Shown here: one piece after another, positions 16,870 through 25,032 of the stretch | Numbering within the stretch: the stretch's first letter is position 1 | Layout: each line of letters opens with the position of its first letter | From: Streptomyces spinoverrucosus | Lineage (GTDB): Bacteria > Actinomycetota > Actinomycetes > Streptomycetales > Streptomycetaceae | Direction: 5' to 3' | Assembly (NCBI RefSeq): GCF_006539505.1 | Contig: NZ_BJND01000063.1 | Span: 1-53,139, forward strand | Length of the DNA: 53,139 nt | Program-made: the position numbers and the translations under genes | Notes under the pieces: generated by a model | The model's input: only the letters and a program-made list of their open reading frames with translations | The model's database searches: none | What the model was told of the DNA's origin: nothing

Positions 16870-17400
16870 ATGCATGGTGTGGAAGACCAGTCGGGCGGTG
16901 GGAACGTGGAAGAGCCGACGGAGATCTCGTCGCCGAAGGATGCCGCGGACAATGCGCTGGTGCTGGCGTTCGGGCGGTTGCAGGGGGCGGCGAACCGGCT
17001 GGAGTACATCCTCGGGCGGTCGCTGGAGCTGGAGTGCGGCATCAGTCATCTGATGTTCGAGGTGCTGCTCATCCTCGGGCGAGCGGGCGATCCCGGGCTG
17101 TCGATGCGGGCCATCGCCCAGGAGCAGGTGCTGACCACAGGCGGGGCGACGCGCCTGGTGGACCGTATGGAGGCGGCCGGGCTGGTGGAGCGCGCCGAGG
17201 ATCCTGGTGACAGGCGCGGGCGGCTGGTACGGCTGACCCGGCTGGGGGAAGAGACCACCGTGCGGGCGTCCCGGGTGCACGTGGAGAACATCCGGCGTTA
17301 CTTCCTGGCGCCGCTGCCTCCCGAGGACCGGGAGCGGTTCGCCGAGGACCTGAGGATCCTGAGCCACTCCGCCCGGGACGAGCTGCCCCGCCTGCCCTGA
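16870..17400 (+). CDS. MarR family transcriptional regulator
   Basis: 176 residues from ATG 16870; a GTG at 16906 is a possible later start. The winged helix-turn-helix is SMRAIAQEQVLTTGGATRLV then DRMEAAGLVERAEDPGDRRG. The C-terminal helices (VHVENIRRYFLAPLPPEDRE) resemble the MarR at 14510. It precedes, in the same direction, a DsbA-like, MBL-fold and SnoaL-like gene set whose promoter has two perfect palindromes, the likely operators. This arrangement is typical of MarR regulators sensing phenolic or electrophilic compounds; the inducer is unknown. Confidence 0.9.
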   Translation: MHGVEDQSGGGNVEEPTEISSPKDAADNALVLAFGRLQGAANRLEYILGRSLELECGISHLMFEVLLILGRAGDPGLSMRAIAQEQVLTTGGATRLVDRMEAAGLVERAEDPGDRRGRLVRLTRLGEETTVRASRVHVENIRRYFLAPLPPEDRERFAEDLRILSHSARDELPRLP

Positions 17401-17466
17401 ACAGCCCCTCCGGGCTGCGGCCGTGCGGCTTCACCGATGCACTGACATGACGCTTTCCGGTGTGGC

Positions 17467-17503
17467 TGACGTCACACCGACGGGGAAATATCTGACGCGT
17501 CAG
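17467..17503. promoter_or_regulatory. Paired palindromes upstream of the DsbA-MBL-SnoaL operon
   Basis: TGACGTCA (17467-17474) and CTGACGCGTCAG (17492-17503) are perfect palindromes 25 bp apart sharing the TGACG half-site. They lie 64-100 bp before the dsbA-like start and 67 bp after the marR stop, suiting a dimeric MarR binding two sites. Confidence 0.6.
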
Positions 17504-17566
17504 TTACTGTTTTCTCAGACGAACCGCTCGCGTTCGGCGGGCGCCACACCTTTGCTGGGACCTTCG

Positions 17567-18187
17567 ATGAAGCTCGTCTACGTCTTCGACGCCTACTGCG
17601 GCTGGTCGCACGGGTTCTCCGGAACTCTGCGCGAGACCGTCTCCCGTCATCCCGAACTGCCGGTCGAGGTGGTCTCCGGCGGGCTGTTCACCGGGCCACG
17701 CCGGGTGCCGATCCGCGAGTTCGGCTACGTCCAGGGCGCCAACGCTCAGATCGCCGAGCTGACCGGCGCCGAGTTCGGCGAGGGCTACGAGCGGCTGATC
17801 ACCGACGGATCGTTCGTGATGGACTCCGAGGCCGCCGCGCGCGGCGTCGTCGCCCTGCGCCGGGTGGCCCCCGACCGCGCGGCGGAACTGGCCGGCGCCC
17901 TCCAGCGGGCCTTCTACGTCGACGGCCTCAGCCTCTCCGACCCCGCGACCTACCGGAAGGTCGCCGAGGAGGCCGGTCTGGACGCCGACGCCGTCGTCGC
18001 CGCCTTCGACACGCCCGAGGCGCACAACGCGGCGGCGGACGACTTCCACCGCTCTGCCGAGCTGGGCGTCACCGGCTTCCCCACCCTGCTCGCCGTCGAC
18101 GGCAACCGAGTCGCTGCCCTGGCCCAGGGCCACGCCACCGCCGACGAGATCGACCGGCGACTGGCCGCCCTGACCACCGCGCCCTGA
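17567..18187 (+). CDS. DsbA family (FrnE-like) oxidoreductase with a CGWS motif
   Basis: 206 residues from ATG 17567. Thioredoxin fold with an inserted helical domain. The N terminus is MKLVYVFDAYCGWSHGF, so the active-site CxxC is reduced to C-G-W-S with one Cys. The cis-Pro loop is VTGFPTLLAV. A single-Cys site points to glutathione- or mycothiol-S-transferase or isomerase chemistry rather than disulfide formation. Members of this group accompany detoxification genes. It is first of three genes under marR, with 46 bp to the MBL-fold gene. Confidence 0.82.
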   Translation: MKLVYVFDAYCGWSHGFSGTLRETVSRHPELPVEVVSGGLFTGPRRVPIREFGYVQGANAQIAELTGAEFGEGYERLITDGSFVMDSEAAARGVVALRRVAPDRAAELAGALQRAFYVDGLSLSDPATYRKVAEEAGLDADAVVAAFDTPEAHNAAADDFHRSAELGVTGFPTLLAVDGNRVAALAQGHATADEIDRRLAALTTAP

Positions 18188-18233
18188 CCACCGCCTCACC
18201 CACTGAATTCCCATCCTCTCCAGGAGGCCCCGC

Positions 18234-19040
18234 ATGAGTTCCCTCTCCTTCAAGGTCCTCGACCTCGACTTCCCGGCCGGCAGCAAGAACAAGACCGCCA
18301 CGCTCGTCACCGGTGAGCAGGAGGCTCTGCTGGTCGACGCCGGCTTCACCCGCGCCGACGGCCACCGCCTCGCCGCCGAGCTCCTCGACTCGGGCAAGAA
18401 GCTGACCACCGTCTTCGTCAGCCACGGCGACCCCGACTTCTACTTCGGCGCCGAGGTCCTCGCCGACGCCTTCCCCGACGCCACCTTCGTCGCCACCCCG
18501 ATCGTCATCGAGCACATCCAGCACTCCTACGAGGGCAAGCTCAAGGCATGGGCGGCCCTCGGCCCGAACCTGCCCACCCGCCTGGTCGACCTCACCCCGC
18601 TGACCGGCGACCTCACCCTCGAAGGCCACCGCTTCGAGCTCAAGGGCGGCCCGGCCGGCCTGCCCGACCGCCACTACCTGTGGCAGGCCGAGCACCGCGC
18701 CCTCCTCGGAGGCGTCCTGCTCTTCCAGCAGGAGCACGTCTGGGTCGCCGACACCCCCACCCCTGAGCACCGCTCCGCCTGGATCGACCTCCTGGACGAG
18801 ATGGCCGCCCTCGACCCGCAGCTGGTCGTCCCTGGCCACCGCCTGCCCGGCACGGCGGCCGACGCCTCAGCCATCACCGCCACCCGCGACTACCTCGTCG
18901 CCTTCGAGGAGGAGCTCGGCAAGGCGGCCGACGGCGCCGCGCTGACCGAGGCGCTCGTCAAGCGTTACCCCGACAACGGCATGCTGATCGCCGCCCAGAT
19001 CGGGGCGAAGGTCGCCAAGGGCGAGATGAAGTGGGGCTGA
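18234..19040 (+). CDS. MBL-fold metallo-hydrolase, Vmh-like
   Basis: 268 residues with an AGGAGG ribosome binding site before ATG 18234. Metallo-beta-lactamase fold: VTGEQEALLVDAGF, then TTVFVSHGDPDFYFGAE in place of the usual HxHxDH, then late VVPGHRLPG. Two of the standard metal ligands (the second His and the terminal His of HxHxDH) are replaced by Asp and Phe, so the metal site differs from classical hydrolases. It is followed after 5 bp by a SnoaL-like gene. Probably part of a small-molecule detoxification set. Confidence 0.88.
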   Translation: MSSLSFKVLDLDFPAGSKNKTATLVTGEQEALLVDAGFTRADGHRLAAELLDSGKKLTTVFVSHGDPDFYFGAEVLADAFPDATFVATPIVIEHIQHSYEGKLKAWAALGPNLPTRLVDLTPLTGDLTLEGHRFELKGGPAGLPDRHYLWQAEHRALLGGVLLFQQEHVWVADTPTPEHRSAWIDLLDEMAALDPQLVVPGHRLPGTAADASAITATRDYLVAFEEELGKAADGAALTEALVKRYPDNGMLIAAQIGAKVAKGEMKWG

Positions 19041-19045
19041 GTGGC

Positions 19046-19465
19046 ATGACGTACGAGTACACCGACTTCGCGAACTCCACGGCCCCGGCCGACGTGGTCC
19101 GCCGCCAGTACCTGGCCTCCGCGGCCGGCGACCTGGAGGCCCTGCGCGCCACCCTCGCCCCGGACGTGGAGTGGAAGGAGATGGCAGGCTTCCCTCTCGC
19201 CGGCACCTACCGCACCCCCGACGGGGTCACCTCCCACGTCATGGAGCAGCTGGGCAAGGAGTGGGACGGCTGGACCGCGCACGACGACACCTATGTCGCC
19301 GAGGGGGAGAACGTCGTCGTCCTCGCCCGCTACACCGCGACCAACAAGGCCACCGGCAAGCCGATCGACGTGCGCGTCGCCCACCACTTCGTGGTCCGCG
19401 GCGGCCTGATCGTCCGCTTCGAGCAGTTCGTCGACACGGCCAAGGTTCGCGACGCCATGACGTAG
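19046..19465 (+). CDS. SnoaL-like/NTF2-fold protein
   Basis: 139 residues from ATG 19046, only 5 bp after the MBL-fold stop. NTF2-like cone fold: DVVRRQYLASAAGDLEALRA, LAPDVEWKEM, LAGTYRTPDGV, HHFVVRGGLIVRFEQFVDTA. SnoaL-like proteins are small isomerases, cyclases, hydrolases or ligand binders. It is the last gene of the MarR-controlled set. Activity unknown. Confidence 0.85.
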   Translation: MTYEYTDFANSTAPADVVRRQYLASAAGDLEALRATLAPDVEWKEMAGFPLAGTYRTPDGVTSHVMEQLGKEWDGWTAHDDTYVAEGENVVVLARYTATNKATGKPIDVRVAHHFVVRGGLIVRFEQFVDTAKVRDAMT

Positions 19466-19738
19466 TCGGGGCAGCACCTCACAGGCGAACTCACACAAGC
19501 CGGGAAGACGGTGAGGTCCACCGTCGGCAACGGCACCGTCTTCCTCAACACATCCGCCACCGATGTCAGCGTCCCGCGCGACGAGACCGTCGCCGGGACG
19601 GCGACCTGCACGGCGGAGGCCCGCTCGGTCCACGAGCGCAGGCCATGCGGTTGCCTGCCGCAGGGTGGCAGGGCTGGCAGCGTTGATCGTTCCTCCACTA
19701 CATGGGCAGGGGTGGTGCGCGTCGGAGGGAGGGCTGGG
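19466..19738 (+). other. Short gap with a coding-like fragment
   Basis: A plus-strand frame after 19511 reads TVGNGTVFLNTSATDVSV, which looks like a beta-rich secreted protein fragment, but it has no start, no end match and quickly degenerates. Nothing is called. Confidence 0.25.
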
Positions 19739-20905
19739 TCACCAGCCTGCGATCCGCTGCCAGACGTCGGTGATGCGGGGGGCGGTGCCGGTGGTGGGTG
19801 GTTCGGCGCTGTCGATGACCTGGTAGCCGTGGTGCTGGGCGGCGGTGGCGCACGCGTGGTTGGGCAGGATCCGCAGGCGGGTGCCGACGGGCAGATCGGG
19901 CAGCGGGTGACCGTCGCGAGCGGTGAGGATTCCGTGTTCCTGGCTCGCCCCGGTCATGACCAGGCCCCGGATCAGGGTGCCGGTGAGATCGGTGACCAGG
20001 CCATACCCATGGTCGACGGCCTGGTTGGCGGTGCCGCGGTCGCGGGACATCGCCATCCAGCCGCCGTCGGTGAGGATCCATCCGTGTTCGGGCCGGTGCC
20101 CGATCACGGTGACGGCCACGGACAGTGCGAGATCGTCGATGCCGCATACGCCCAGGCCGGCCATCACCAGGTCGAAGAAGACGTAGTTGCCGGCGCGGAC
20201 CTCGGTCACTCCTGTGAGGTCGGTGGCGGCGTGCGCGGTCGGGGTGGAGCCGACGCTGACGGTTGCGACCTCCATCCCCTTCTCACGCAGCCGTTGGGCG
20301 GCCGCGACGGCGATGTCGCGCTCGTGGGCAGCCGCTTCGCGTTGCCCTGCCGCGGTCGGGGCGAAGTAGGACTCGCCGGCGTGCACGAGGATCCCCTCGA
20401 GACAGTCGGCCTCGTGGAGTTCATGTCCGATGGTGAGTAGCGCGTCGTCGTCGACCAGGACACCGCCCCGGTGGCCGTCGCAGTCGACCTCGATCAGCGC
20501 CGGGATTCTCACCCCGGCCTCCCCGGCTGCGGCGGTCACGGCGCGCGCCTGCTCAGGGCTGTCGAGGAGAACCTGCAGCGTGATCCCGCGCCGCAACAGC
20601 GCCACGACACGAGGCAGCTTGTGCGGAGCGATCCCGACCGCGTAGGTGATGTCGGTGTAGCCGCCGTCGGCGAACGCCTCGGCTTCGGCCAGGGTCGAGA
20701 CCGTGATCGGTCCCGGCCGGCCGTCGTGCATGAGCGCGGCGACTTGCAGGCTCTTCGCCGTCTTCACATGCGGCCGCAGAGCCACCCCCAGTTCGTGCAG
20801 GCGGCCGGCGAGGCGTTGAGCGTTGCGCTGCGAGCGGGATACGTCGAGTACGGCGAACGGCGTGTCCGGGTCGGCCAGCGTGGTGAGAGGCGCGGAAGCG
20901 GTCAC
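19739..20905 (-). CDS. D-threonine aldolase/D-serine dehydratase-like PLP enzyme (alanine racemase N-terminal fold)
   Basis: 388 residues from GTG 20905, overlapping the preceding stop by 4 bp. Fold-type III PLP barrel: RPHVKTAKS with Lys48 as Schiff base, then PALIEVDCDGHRGGV. The C-terminal D-serine-dehydratase-like domain has PNHACATAAQHHGY with His350 and Cys352, the usual metal ligands. Members cleave or dehydrate beta-hydroxy D-amino acids (D-threonine aldolase, D-serine dehydratase, beta-hydroxyaspartate aldolase BhcC). It is co-transcribed with an imino-acid-reductase-like gene and a DauR-like regulator, so a D- or hydroxy-amino-acid catabolic role is inferred. Confidence 0.85.
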   Translation of the reverse strand: MTASAPLTTLADPDTPFAVLDVSRSQRNAQRLAGRLHELGVALRPHVKTAKSLQVAALMHDGRPGPITVSTLAEAEAFADGGYTDITYAVGIAPHKLPRVVALLRRGITLQVLLDSPEQARAVTAAAGEAGVRIPALIEVDCDGHRGGVLVDDDALLTIGHELHEADCLEGILVHAGESYFAPTAAGQREAAAHERDIAVAAAQRLREKGMEVATVSVGSTPTAHAATDLTGVTEVRAGNYVFFDLVMAGLGVCGIDDLALSVAVTVIGHRPEHGWILTDGGWMAMSRDRGTANQAVDHGYGLVTDLTGTLIRGLVMTGASQEHGILTARDGHPLPDLPVGTRLRILPNHACATAAQHHGYQVIDSAEPPTTGTAPRITDVWQRIAGW

Positions 20906-21969
20906 AGTGCAACTCCCATGCGTTCCAGCAGGGCGAGACCCAGGTGGAGGTCCTGAAGGCCGATGCCGGAGCTGTCGAAGACGGTGATGTCGTGAGGGCT
21001 GGTCCGGCCTGGTGCGTGGCCGGTCAGCACGTCGCCGAGCGCGGTCACCGGTGCGTCGGCGGGGGCGTGCTGCAACTCGCCCAGCCGGCGGGCCTGCTGA
21101 GGAAGGTCGCAGAACAACGCGGCCCGCGCCAGCAGCGGCGGGGGCAGTTCCCGCTTGCCGGGGGCGTCGGCGCCCATGCAGGAGACGTGGGTGCCCGGGC
21201 GGATCCATTCGGTTTCGAAGAGCGGTGTGTCGTCAACGGTGGCGGTGGTCGCGGTGACCACGACATCGGCGGCCGCGCAGGCATCGCAGGCCTCAGCCGG
21301 TGCTGCGTCGAGGCCCATTCCGCGCAGGGTGCCGGCCAAGGCCGCGGCACGCTGTTCACTGCGCCCCACCACCAGCACCTGGCGGATCGGGCGAACACGG
21401 CTGACCGCGCGGGCTTCGTGGAGTGCCTGGTGCCCTGTTCCGAAGACGGCGAGGACCTGCGAATCGGCGCGGGCCAGGGTCTGGACGGCAAGGGCGTCGG
21501 CAGCAGCAGTGCGGTAGGCGTTGGCAGCTCCGACCTCAAGCACCGCAGCGATCCGGCCGATCCGCTGGTCGAGCAGCAGCAGTGTCGAGTGGTGCCGCGG
21601 GAGCCCGTACTGGTCATTGCCCGGCCAGTAGGTTCCGATCTTGACTCCGGCATGGGTCGTGGACGCGGCCGGCTTGACCGTGTAGCGGTTGCGGGGGTCG
21701 GAACCATGAGTGACCAGGCTGTCCGGTGCGGCGCCGGTGACCGAGTCGAGGAAGGCGGCCCGGGCCGCTTCCAGGGCGAGATCGTCGTCGATGGCTGCGG
21801 CGGTCTGTTCCTCGCGCACGTGGAGCAGGCTCCGTCCGGCGATCTCCGTGGCGGCAGTGTGTTCAGTCGACGGCGGCAATGGCGTGCACCTCCACGGCAG
21901 ATGCGGTTTGCCTGGTGAGCCCTGCACCGGCTCCGGCGGCAGCGCGCCGGTGGCGGGCGTGCTGGTCAC
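20902..21969 (-). CDS. Ornithine cyclodeaminase/mu-crystallin family protein
   Basis: 355 residues from GTG 21969, 6 bp after the regulator stop; a later GTG before REEQTAAAID would remove a Pro-rich leader of about 50 residues and is a credible alternative. The Rossmann domain shows VLAVFGTGHQALHEARAV and VLVVGRSEQR. Further segments are VGAANAYRTAAADALA and DITVFDSSGIGLQDL. The family includes ornithine cyclodeaminase, alanine dehydrogenase and imine reductases such as DauB (D-arginine pathway) and BhcD (iminosuccinate reductase). Its partner, a D-threonine-aldolase-like enzyme, favours imine reduction over proline synthesis. Confidence 0.85.
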   Translation of the reverse strand: MTSTPATGALPPEPVQGSPGKPHLPWRCTPLPPSTEHTAATEIAGRSLLHVREEQTAAAIDDDLALEAARAAFLDSVTGAAPDSLVTHGSDPRNRYTVKPAASTTHAGVKIGTYWPGNDQYGLPRHHSTLLLLDQRIGRIAAVLEVGAANAYRTAAADALAVQTLARADSQVLAVFGTGHQALHEARAVSRVRPIRQVLVVGRSEQRAAALAGTLRGMGLDAAPAEACDACAAADVVVTATTATVDDTPLFETEWIRPGTHVSCMGADAPGKRELPPPLLARAALFCDLPQQARRLGELQHAPADAPVTALGDVLTGHAPGRTSPHDITVFDSSGIGLQDLHLGLALLERMGVAL

Positions 21970-21975
21970 GGTTCC

Positions 21976-22656
21976 TCACTTCGCGTAGTTGTAGACGGTG
22001 GCGCGGGAGATGCCGAGCAGGTCTGCGATCACCTGCGCGGCGTCGCGGGACTCGAAGAAGCCGTCCTCGCGCAGCCGGCGGACGAGTTCCCGCTTGGCCT
22101 CCCGGGGGAGCGCGCGAGGGCTGACCGCCCGCTCGGCCGCGTGGCTTTCCACGACCTGGCGCAGCTCCCGGTAGTTGCGGTTGCGCAGAGTCTCCAGCGG
22201 CTCCCCGCGGTGCTCGGTCTCGGTCGCGACCAGGTTGGCCAGGGTCAGGGTCAGCGGTGAGAGCACGGATACGTCGAGGTTGAGGCACAGGGCGGCGATG
22301 TAGTCGCCGGAAGCGTTCTTGATGCCGATCGAGGTGCTCTTGGCCGGTCGGCCGTCCGGGAAGTGGTTGGCGTAGTTCTGGATGACGCTGGGGTACTCGG
22401 GGTCGCTGATCCTTGCCAGGCCCAGCTCGGTGGCCGAGTCGCCCACCTGACGTCCCGACAGGTTGTTCTCGATGACCCGAATGGCGTGGTCCGGATTCCG
22501 CAGGTCGTGGAGGACGACCTCGCACAGACCGGGCAGCGTCCTGCCCACGGCCGTTGCGATCTTTTCCGCCTCGCGAATGAGGTGCTCGTCCGCGTCCAAT
22601 GGGCCCGCGGAAGCGGCAGGCCCCGGATCGGGCTGACGGCTCGGCACGTCGTTCAC
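21976..22656 (-). CDS. DauR/YheO-like PAS-HTH transcriptional regulator
   Basis: 226 residues from GTG 22656, chosen for GGGGAGAG 8 bp ahead; the open frame extends to 22782. The YheO-like PAS domain has PGLCEVVLHDLRNPDHAIR, KSTSIGIKNASGDYIAALC and NLDVSVLSPLT. The C-terminal HTH_22 domain has KRELVRRLREDGFFESRDAA and LLGISRATVYNYAK. DauR represses D-arginine catabolism in Pseudomonas, and related proteins control D-amino-acid and imino-acid genes. It is first in the operon, so autoregulation is likely. Confidence 0.88.
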   Translation of the reverse strand: MNDVPSRQPDPGPAASAGPLDADEHLIREAEKIATAVGRTLPGLCEVVLHDLRNPDHAIRVIENNLSGRQVGDSATELGLARISDPEYPSVIQNYANHFPDGRPAKSTSIGIKNASGDYIAALCLNLDVSVLSPLTLTLANLVATETEHRGEPLETLRNRNYRELRQVVESHAAERAVSPRALPREAKRELVRRLREDGFFESRDAAQVIADLLGISRATVYNYAK

Positions 22657-23202
22657 TGCTTCTCTCTCCCCTTTGATCGGGCCGTTCCGTGCCGCAGAAC
22701 CAGTAGGAGCGGTCGGCAACGCACGAAAACACGCGTCGGTATGTCCCTGAACACCTGGGGCTGGATACCCCAGCAGCATCAACTTTTAGTCCATCTCTAG
22801 ACGGATAGTCTAGATGGTTCTGGATTCCTCGTCCAACGGCAGGACGGACCGCTCGGCGACGACGGGGCGAAACCGTGTCAACAACGCGAACGACTCCCCA
22901 ACGGCGCCGCGGAGAGCTCCGGCACCACATTTGCGCGACTTAGGGCACGCCGAGGGCACGGAGACCTGGGCTCTGACCAGGGCAGATACCTGGCCCTTGA
23001 GGTGGTCGTGCTGGCCGGATTTGGAATCCGCCTCCAAGTGTCTCGTGCCCAGGACAGCTGTGGTTGCGGACGCGTATGCGCGGTGGCCGCCGGCTGTCAT
23101 TCGACGCCGACTCCGTAGGCGCGAGCGAGGCCGTCGAGGCCGTCTGCCCATTGGCGGGGCCTGTGGGACAAGGAGAAGCGCGCGGATACACCAAACCGGT
23201 AC
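22657..23202. other. Intergenic region upstream of the DauR-like gene and second vapBC
   Basis: About 545 bp. It contains the palindrome at 22791-22817 and a motif at about 22939-22960 (TTAGGGCACGCCGAGGGCAC) that recurs near 48870 next to a tRNA remnant. Open frames here are Arg/Pro-rich shadows. Confidence 0.4.
22791..22817. promoter_or_regulatory. Long inverted repeat, possible DauR-like operator
   Basis: CTAGAC (22797-22802) and GTCTAG (22808-22813) flank GGATA. The arms continue outward as CCATCT and ATGG with a 2-base slip, giving a 27-bp dyad. It is AT-rich and lies 135 bp before the DauR-like start, with no other gene to serve nearby. Confidence 0.5.
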
Positions 23203-23229
23203 ATGGACTACACTTGGTACATGTCCATG
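23198..23229 (+). promoter_or_regulatory. vapBC-2 promoter and operator, probably leaderless
   Basis: GGTACATG is repeated directly at 23198-23205 and 23216-23223, and CATGGAC (23202-23208) pairs with GTCCATG (23223-23229). A -10-like TACACT at 23209-23214 would start transcription at about 23221, the A of the ATG, implying a leaderless mRNA whose start codon lies inside the operator. Confidence 0.5.
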
Positions 23230-23487
23230 AAGCGCACCAACGTCTACGCCGACCCCGAGGACCTGGCGATCATCAAAGAGGCCGCCAAGCGCCGGGGCAT
23301 AAGCGAGGCCGAGATCATCCGTCAGGGCATCCACCTTGCAGCCATGGCGAACCGGGTCTGGGACGAGCCGCTGTTCTCACGCACCTTCGAGGGGCCGGGG
23401 CGCACACTGTCCAAGCCAGAGGTCCGCGACACGGTCGCGGAGGCCGTCCGGCGGGAGACCGGCTCGGGTTCCGGATCCGCCGCGTGA
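23221..23487 (+). CDS. CopG/RHH-type antitoxin
   Basis: 88 residues from ATG 23221 (ATG 23227 also possible). The ribbon-helix-helix start is MKRTNVYADPEDLAIIKEAA then RRGISEAEIIRQGIHLAAM, typical of VapB/CopG antitoxins. The tail, with LSKPEVRDTVAEAVRRE, is the toxin-binding part. The stop overlaps the GTG start of the PIN toxin by 4 bp. No ribosome binding site is present, fitting the leaderless promoter. Confidence 0.85.
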   Translation: MSMKRTNVYADPEDLAIIKEAAKRRGISEAEIIRQGIHLAAMANRVWDEPLFSRTFEGPGRTLSKPEVRDTVAEAVRRETGSGSGSAA

Positions 23488-23927
23488 TCATTGTCATCGC
23501 CGATACGTCCGGCCTTCTGGCAGCCCTGGACTCGGCTCATCCGGAGCACGGGGCGGCGAACGAGGCGATCATGGCGGCGGGCCTGCTGGTCATGTCCCCG
23601 CTCCTGCTGGCCGAACTGGATCACGTGGCGACGCGTGAGCTCGGCAGGGAGGCTGCCCTCAGCGCGGTCGACGACCTGAGGCGCTGGATGAGCCGGGGTC
23701 GTGTCGTCATGCCGGAGATCACGGAGGACCACCTGGGTGCCGCCCAGTCTGTCCGTGTCCGCTACCGCGCGCTGGACCTCGACCTCGCCGACGCTGTGAA
23801 CGTGGCGCTTGCCGCCGACTACGACACGGACGCGATTCTCACCCTCGACCGACGAGACTTCCGGGCCGTACGCCCGTTGGGCCGCTACAAGGCGTTCCGG
23901 GTACTCCCCGACGACCTCCCGCTCTGA
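23484..23927 (+). CDS. PIN-domain toxin (VapC-like)
   Basis: 147 residues from GTG 23484 overlapping the antitoxin stop (GTGA). PIN ribonuclease residues: IVIADTSGLLAALD, LLLAELDHVATRE, LDLDLADAVNVALA and DAILTLDRRDF, giving four acidic residues. It is divergent in sequence from the VapC at 2151 (the antitoxins belong to different folds), so this is a separate module, not a duplicate. Confidence 0.88.
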   Translation: MIIVIADTSGLLAALDSAHPEHGAANEAIMAAGLLVMSPLLLAELDHVATRELGREAALSAVDDLRRWMSRGRVVMPEITEDHLGAAQSVRVRYRALDLDLADAVNVALAADYDTDAILTLDRRDFRAVRPLGRYKAFRVLPDDLPL

Positions 23928-24157
23928 CGCAGGACCCTCGGCGGTCAAGTGCCCGCTCCCACAAGGGGCTTGTGCACCGCCCACGACGAAGCACGTGCAG
24001 GACGGGTGTCCGCCATCGCCCAGGAACAGCAGGCTGAGGGCTCGCTTCCGGCTCATCCAAGTGAAAGCGCAGGTCAGCGCCACGTTGCGACGTGATGGGG
24101 CCGCCCTCGCGAGGCGCGCGTGCCCTCCGCATGATCGCACGGACAGAAAGCGGACTT

Positions 24158-24415
24158 TCAGGTGGCCGCCACGCGAACGAGCACGAAGCCCGCGACCGCC
24201 AGTACGAAGACCGAGAACGCGCGTCGCAGCGCCTTGGCCGGAAGCCGGCAGCCCACCGGCGCGGCCGCGGCGGCGCCGAGGAGGGCGCACGCCGTGAAAC
24301 TGCCTGCCAGCAGCGGGTCGAGATCCACGTGGCCGAGCCAGGACACCAGCCCGCTGAACGAGTTCAGCACGATGATCACCAGCGCCGTGCCCGCGATGTG
24401 TGATGTGCGACACAT
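24158..24415 (-). pseudogene. C-terminal fragment of TauE/SafE sulfite-exporter family protein
   Basis: About 85 residues: ALVIIVLNSFSGLVSWLG, LLAGSFTACALLGAAAAAP, LPAKALRRAFSVFVLAVAGF. These are the last two or three transmembrane helices of TauE/SafE permeases, normally 250-280 residues. The N-terminal two thirds are gone, replaced abruptly at about 24415 by the promoter of the next, oppositely oriented gene. It is probably a deletion remnant. Confidence 0.65.
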
Positions 24416-24420
24416 CAGTC

Positions 24421-24451
24421 CATTGGTTACGTTGAGGTGCCTGGTTACCGA
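24421..24451. promoter_or_regulatory. GGTTAC repeat promoter, copy A (probable HxlR sites)
   Basis: CATTGGTTACGT (24421-24432) and CTGGTTACCGA (24441-24451) precede the first SnoaL-like gene. Nearly the same sequence recurs at 25981-26025 beside hxlR. Repeated half-sites spaced about 19 bp suit an HxlR dimer. Confidence 0.55.
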
Positions 24452-24504
24452 GGGTGAGTATGGCGGTGCAGCAGGACGAACTCACCGAAGGAGAGGGGCC
24501 GGCC

Positions 24505-24906
24505 ATGGGGTCCACCACCGCGCTCAGGATCGCCCGGCAGTACGCCGACGGGGTCTCCGCCAAGGACTTCGCCACAGTCACGGGCTTGTTCGCCGACGAC
24601 ATCGTGTGGCACCAGCCGGGCGACAACCGCTTCTCCGGTTCGCATCGCGGCACGGCCGCGATCGGCGAGATGTTCGGCGGCATGATGACGGTCACCGAAG
24701 GGACGTTCGCGCTGGAGCCGACCACGGAGCCCATGGCGAACGGCTCACTGGTCGCGGTCACCGTCCACTTCTCGGCCGAGCGGGACGGCGTAGTGATGGG
24801 AATGAACGGCGTCGACCTGCTGCGGATCGAGGGCGAGCGCATCGCGGAGGTGTGGCTCTTCTCGGCCGGCCAGCAGGGCGAGGACGAGTTCTGGGGCAAT
24901 GCCTGA
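24505..24906 (+). CDS. SnoaL-like/NTF2-fold protein (tandem copy 1)
   Basis: 133 residues from ATG 24505, chosen because AAGGAGAGG lies 8 bp ahead; an in-frame GTG at 24454 sits in the promoter repeat. The fold is seen in RIARQYADGVSAKDFATVTG, DDIVWHQPGDNRFSG, NGVDLLRIEGERIAEVW. It is about half identical to the next gene across its length, including WHQPGxNRFSG and xEDxFWG, showing a tandem duplication. Likely controlled by the HxlR regulator; enzymatic role unknown. Confidence 0.88.
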   Translation: MGSTTALRIARQYADGVSAKDFATVTGLFADDIVWHQPGDNRFSGSHRGTAAIGEMFGGMMTVTEGTFALEPTTEPMANGSLVAVTVHFSAERDGVVMGMNGVDLLRIEGERIAEVWLFSAGQQGEDEFWGNA

Positions 24907-25032
24907 GAGCGGGTCTGCCGAAACCTGACCGGGCGTCATCGATCCATCCCGAGTCGCGTATGTCGCGCCTCGCATCCCACCTGTAACAGCAAGTCGTACT
25001 GCCTCTATGCCAGGGGCATAAGGAGTGTTGTC

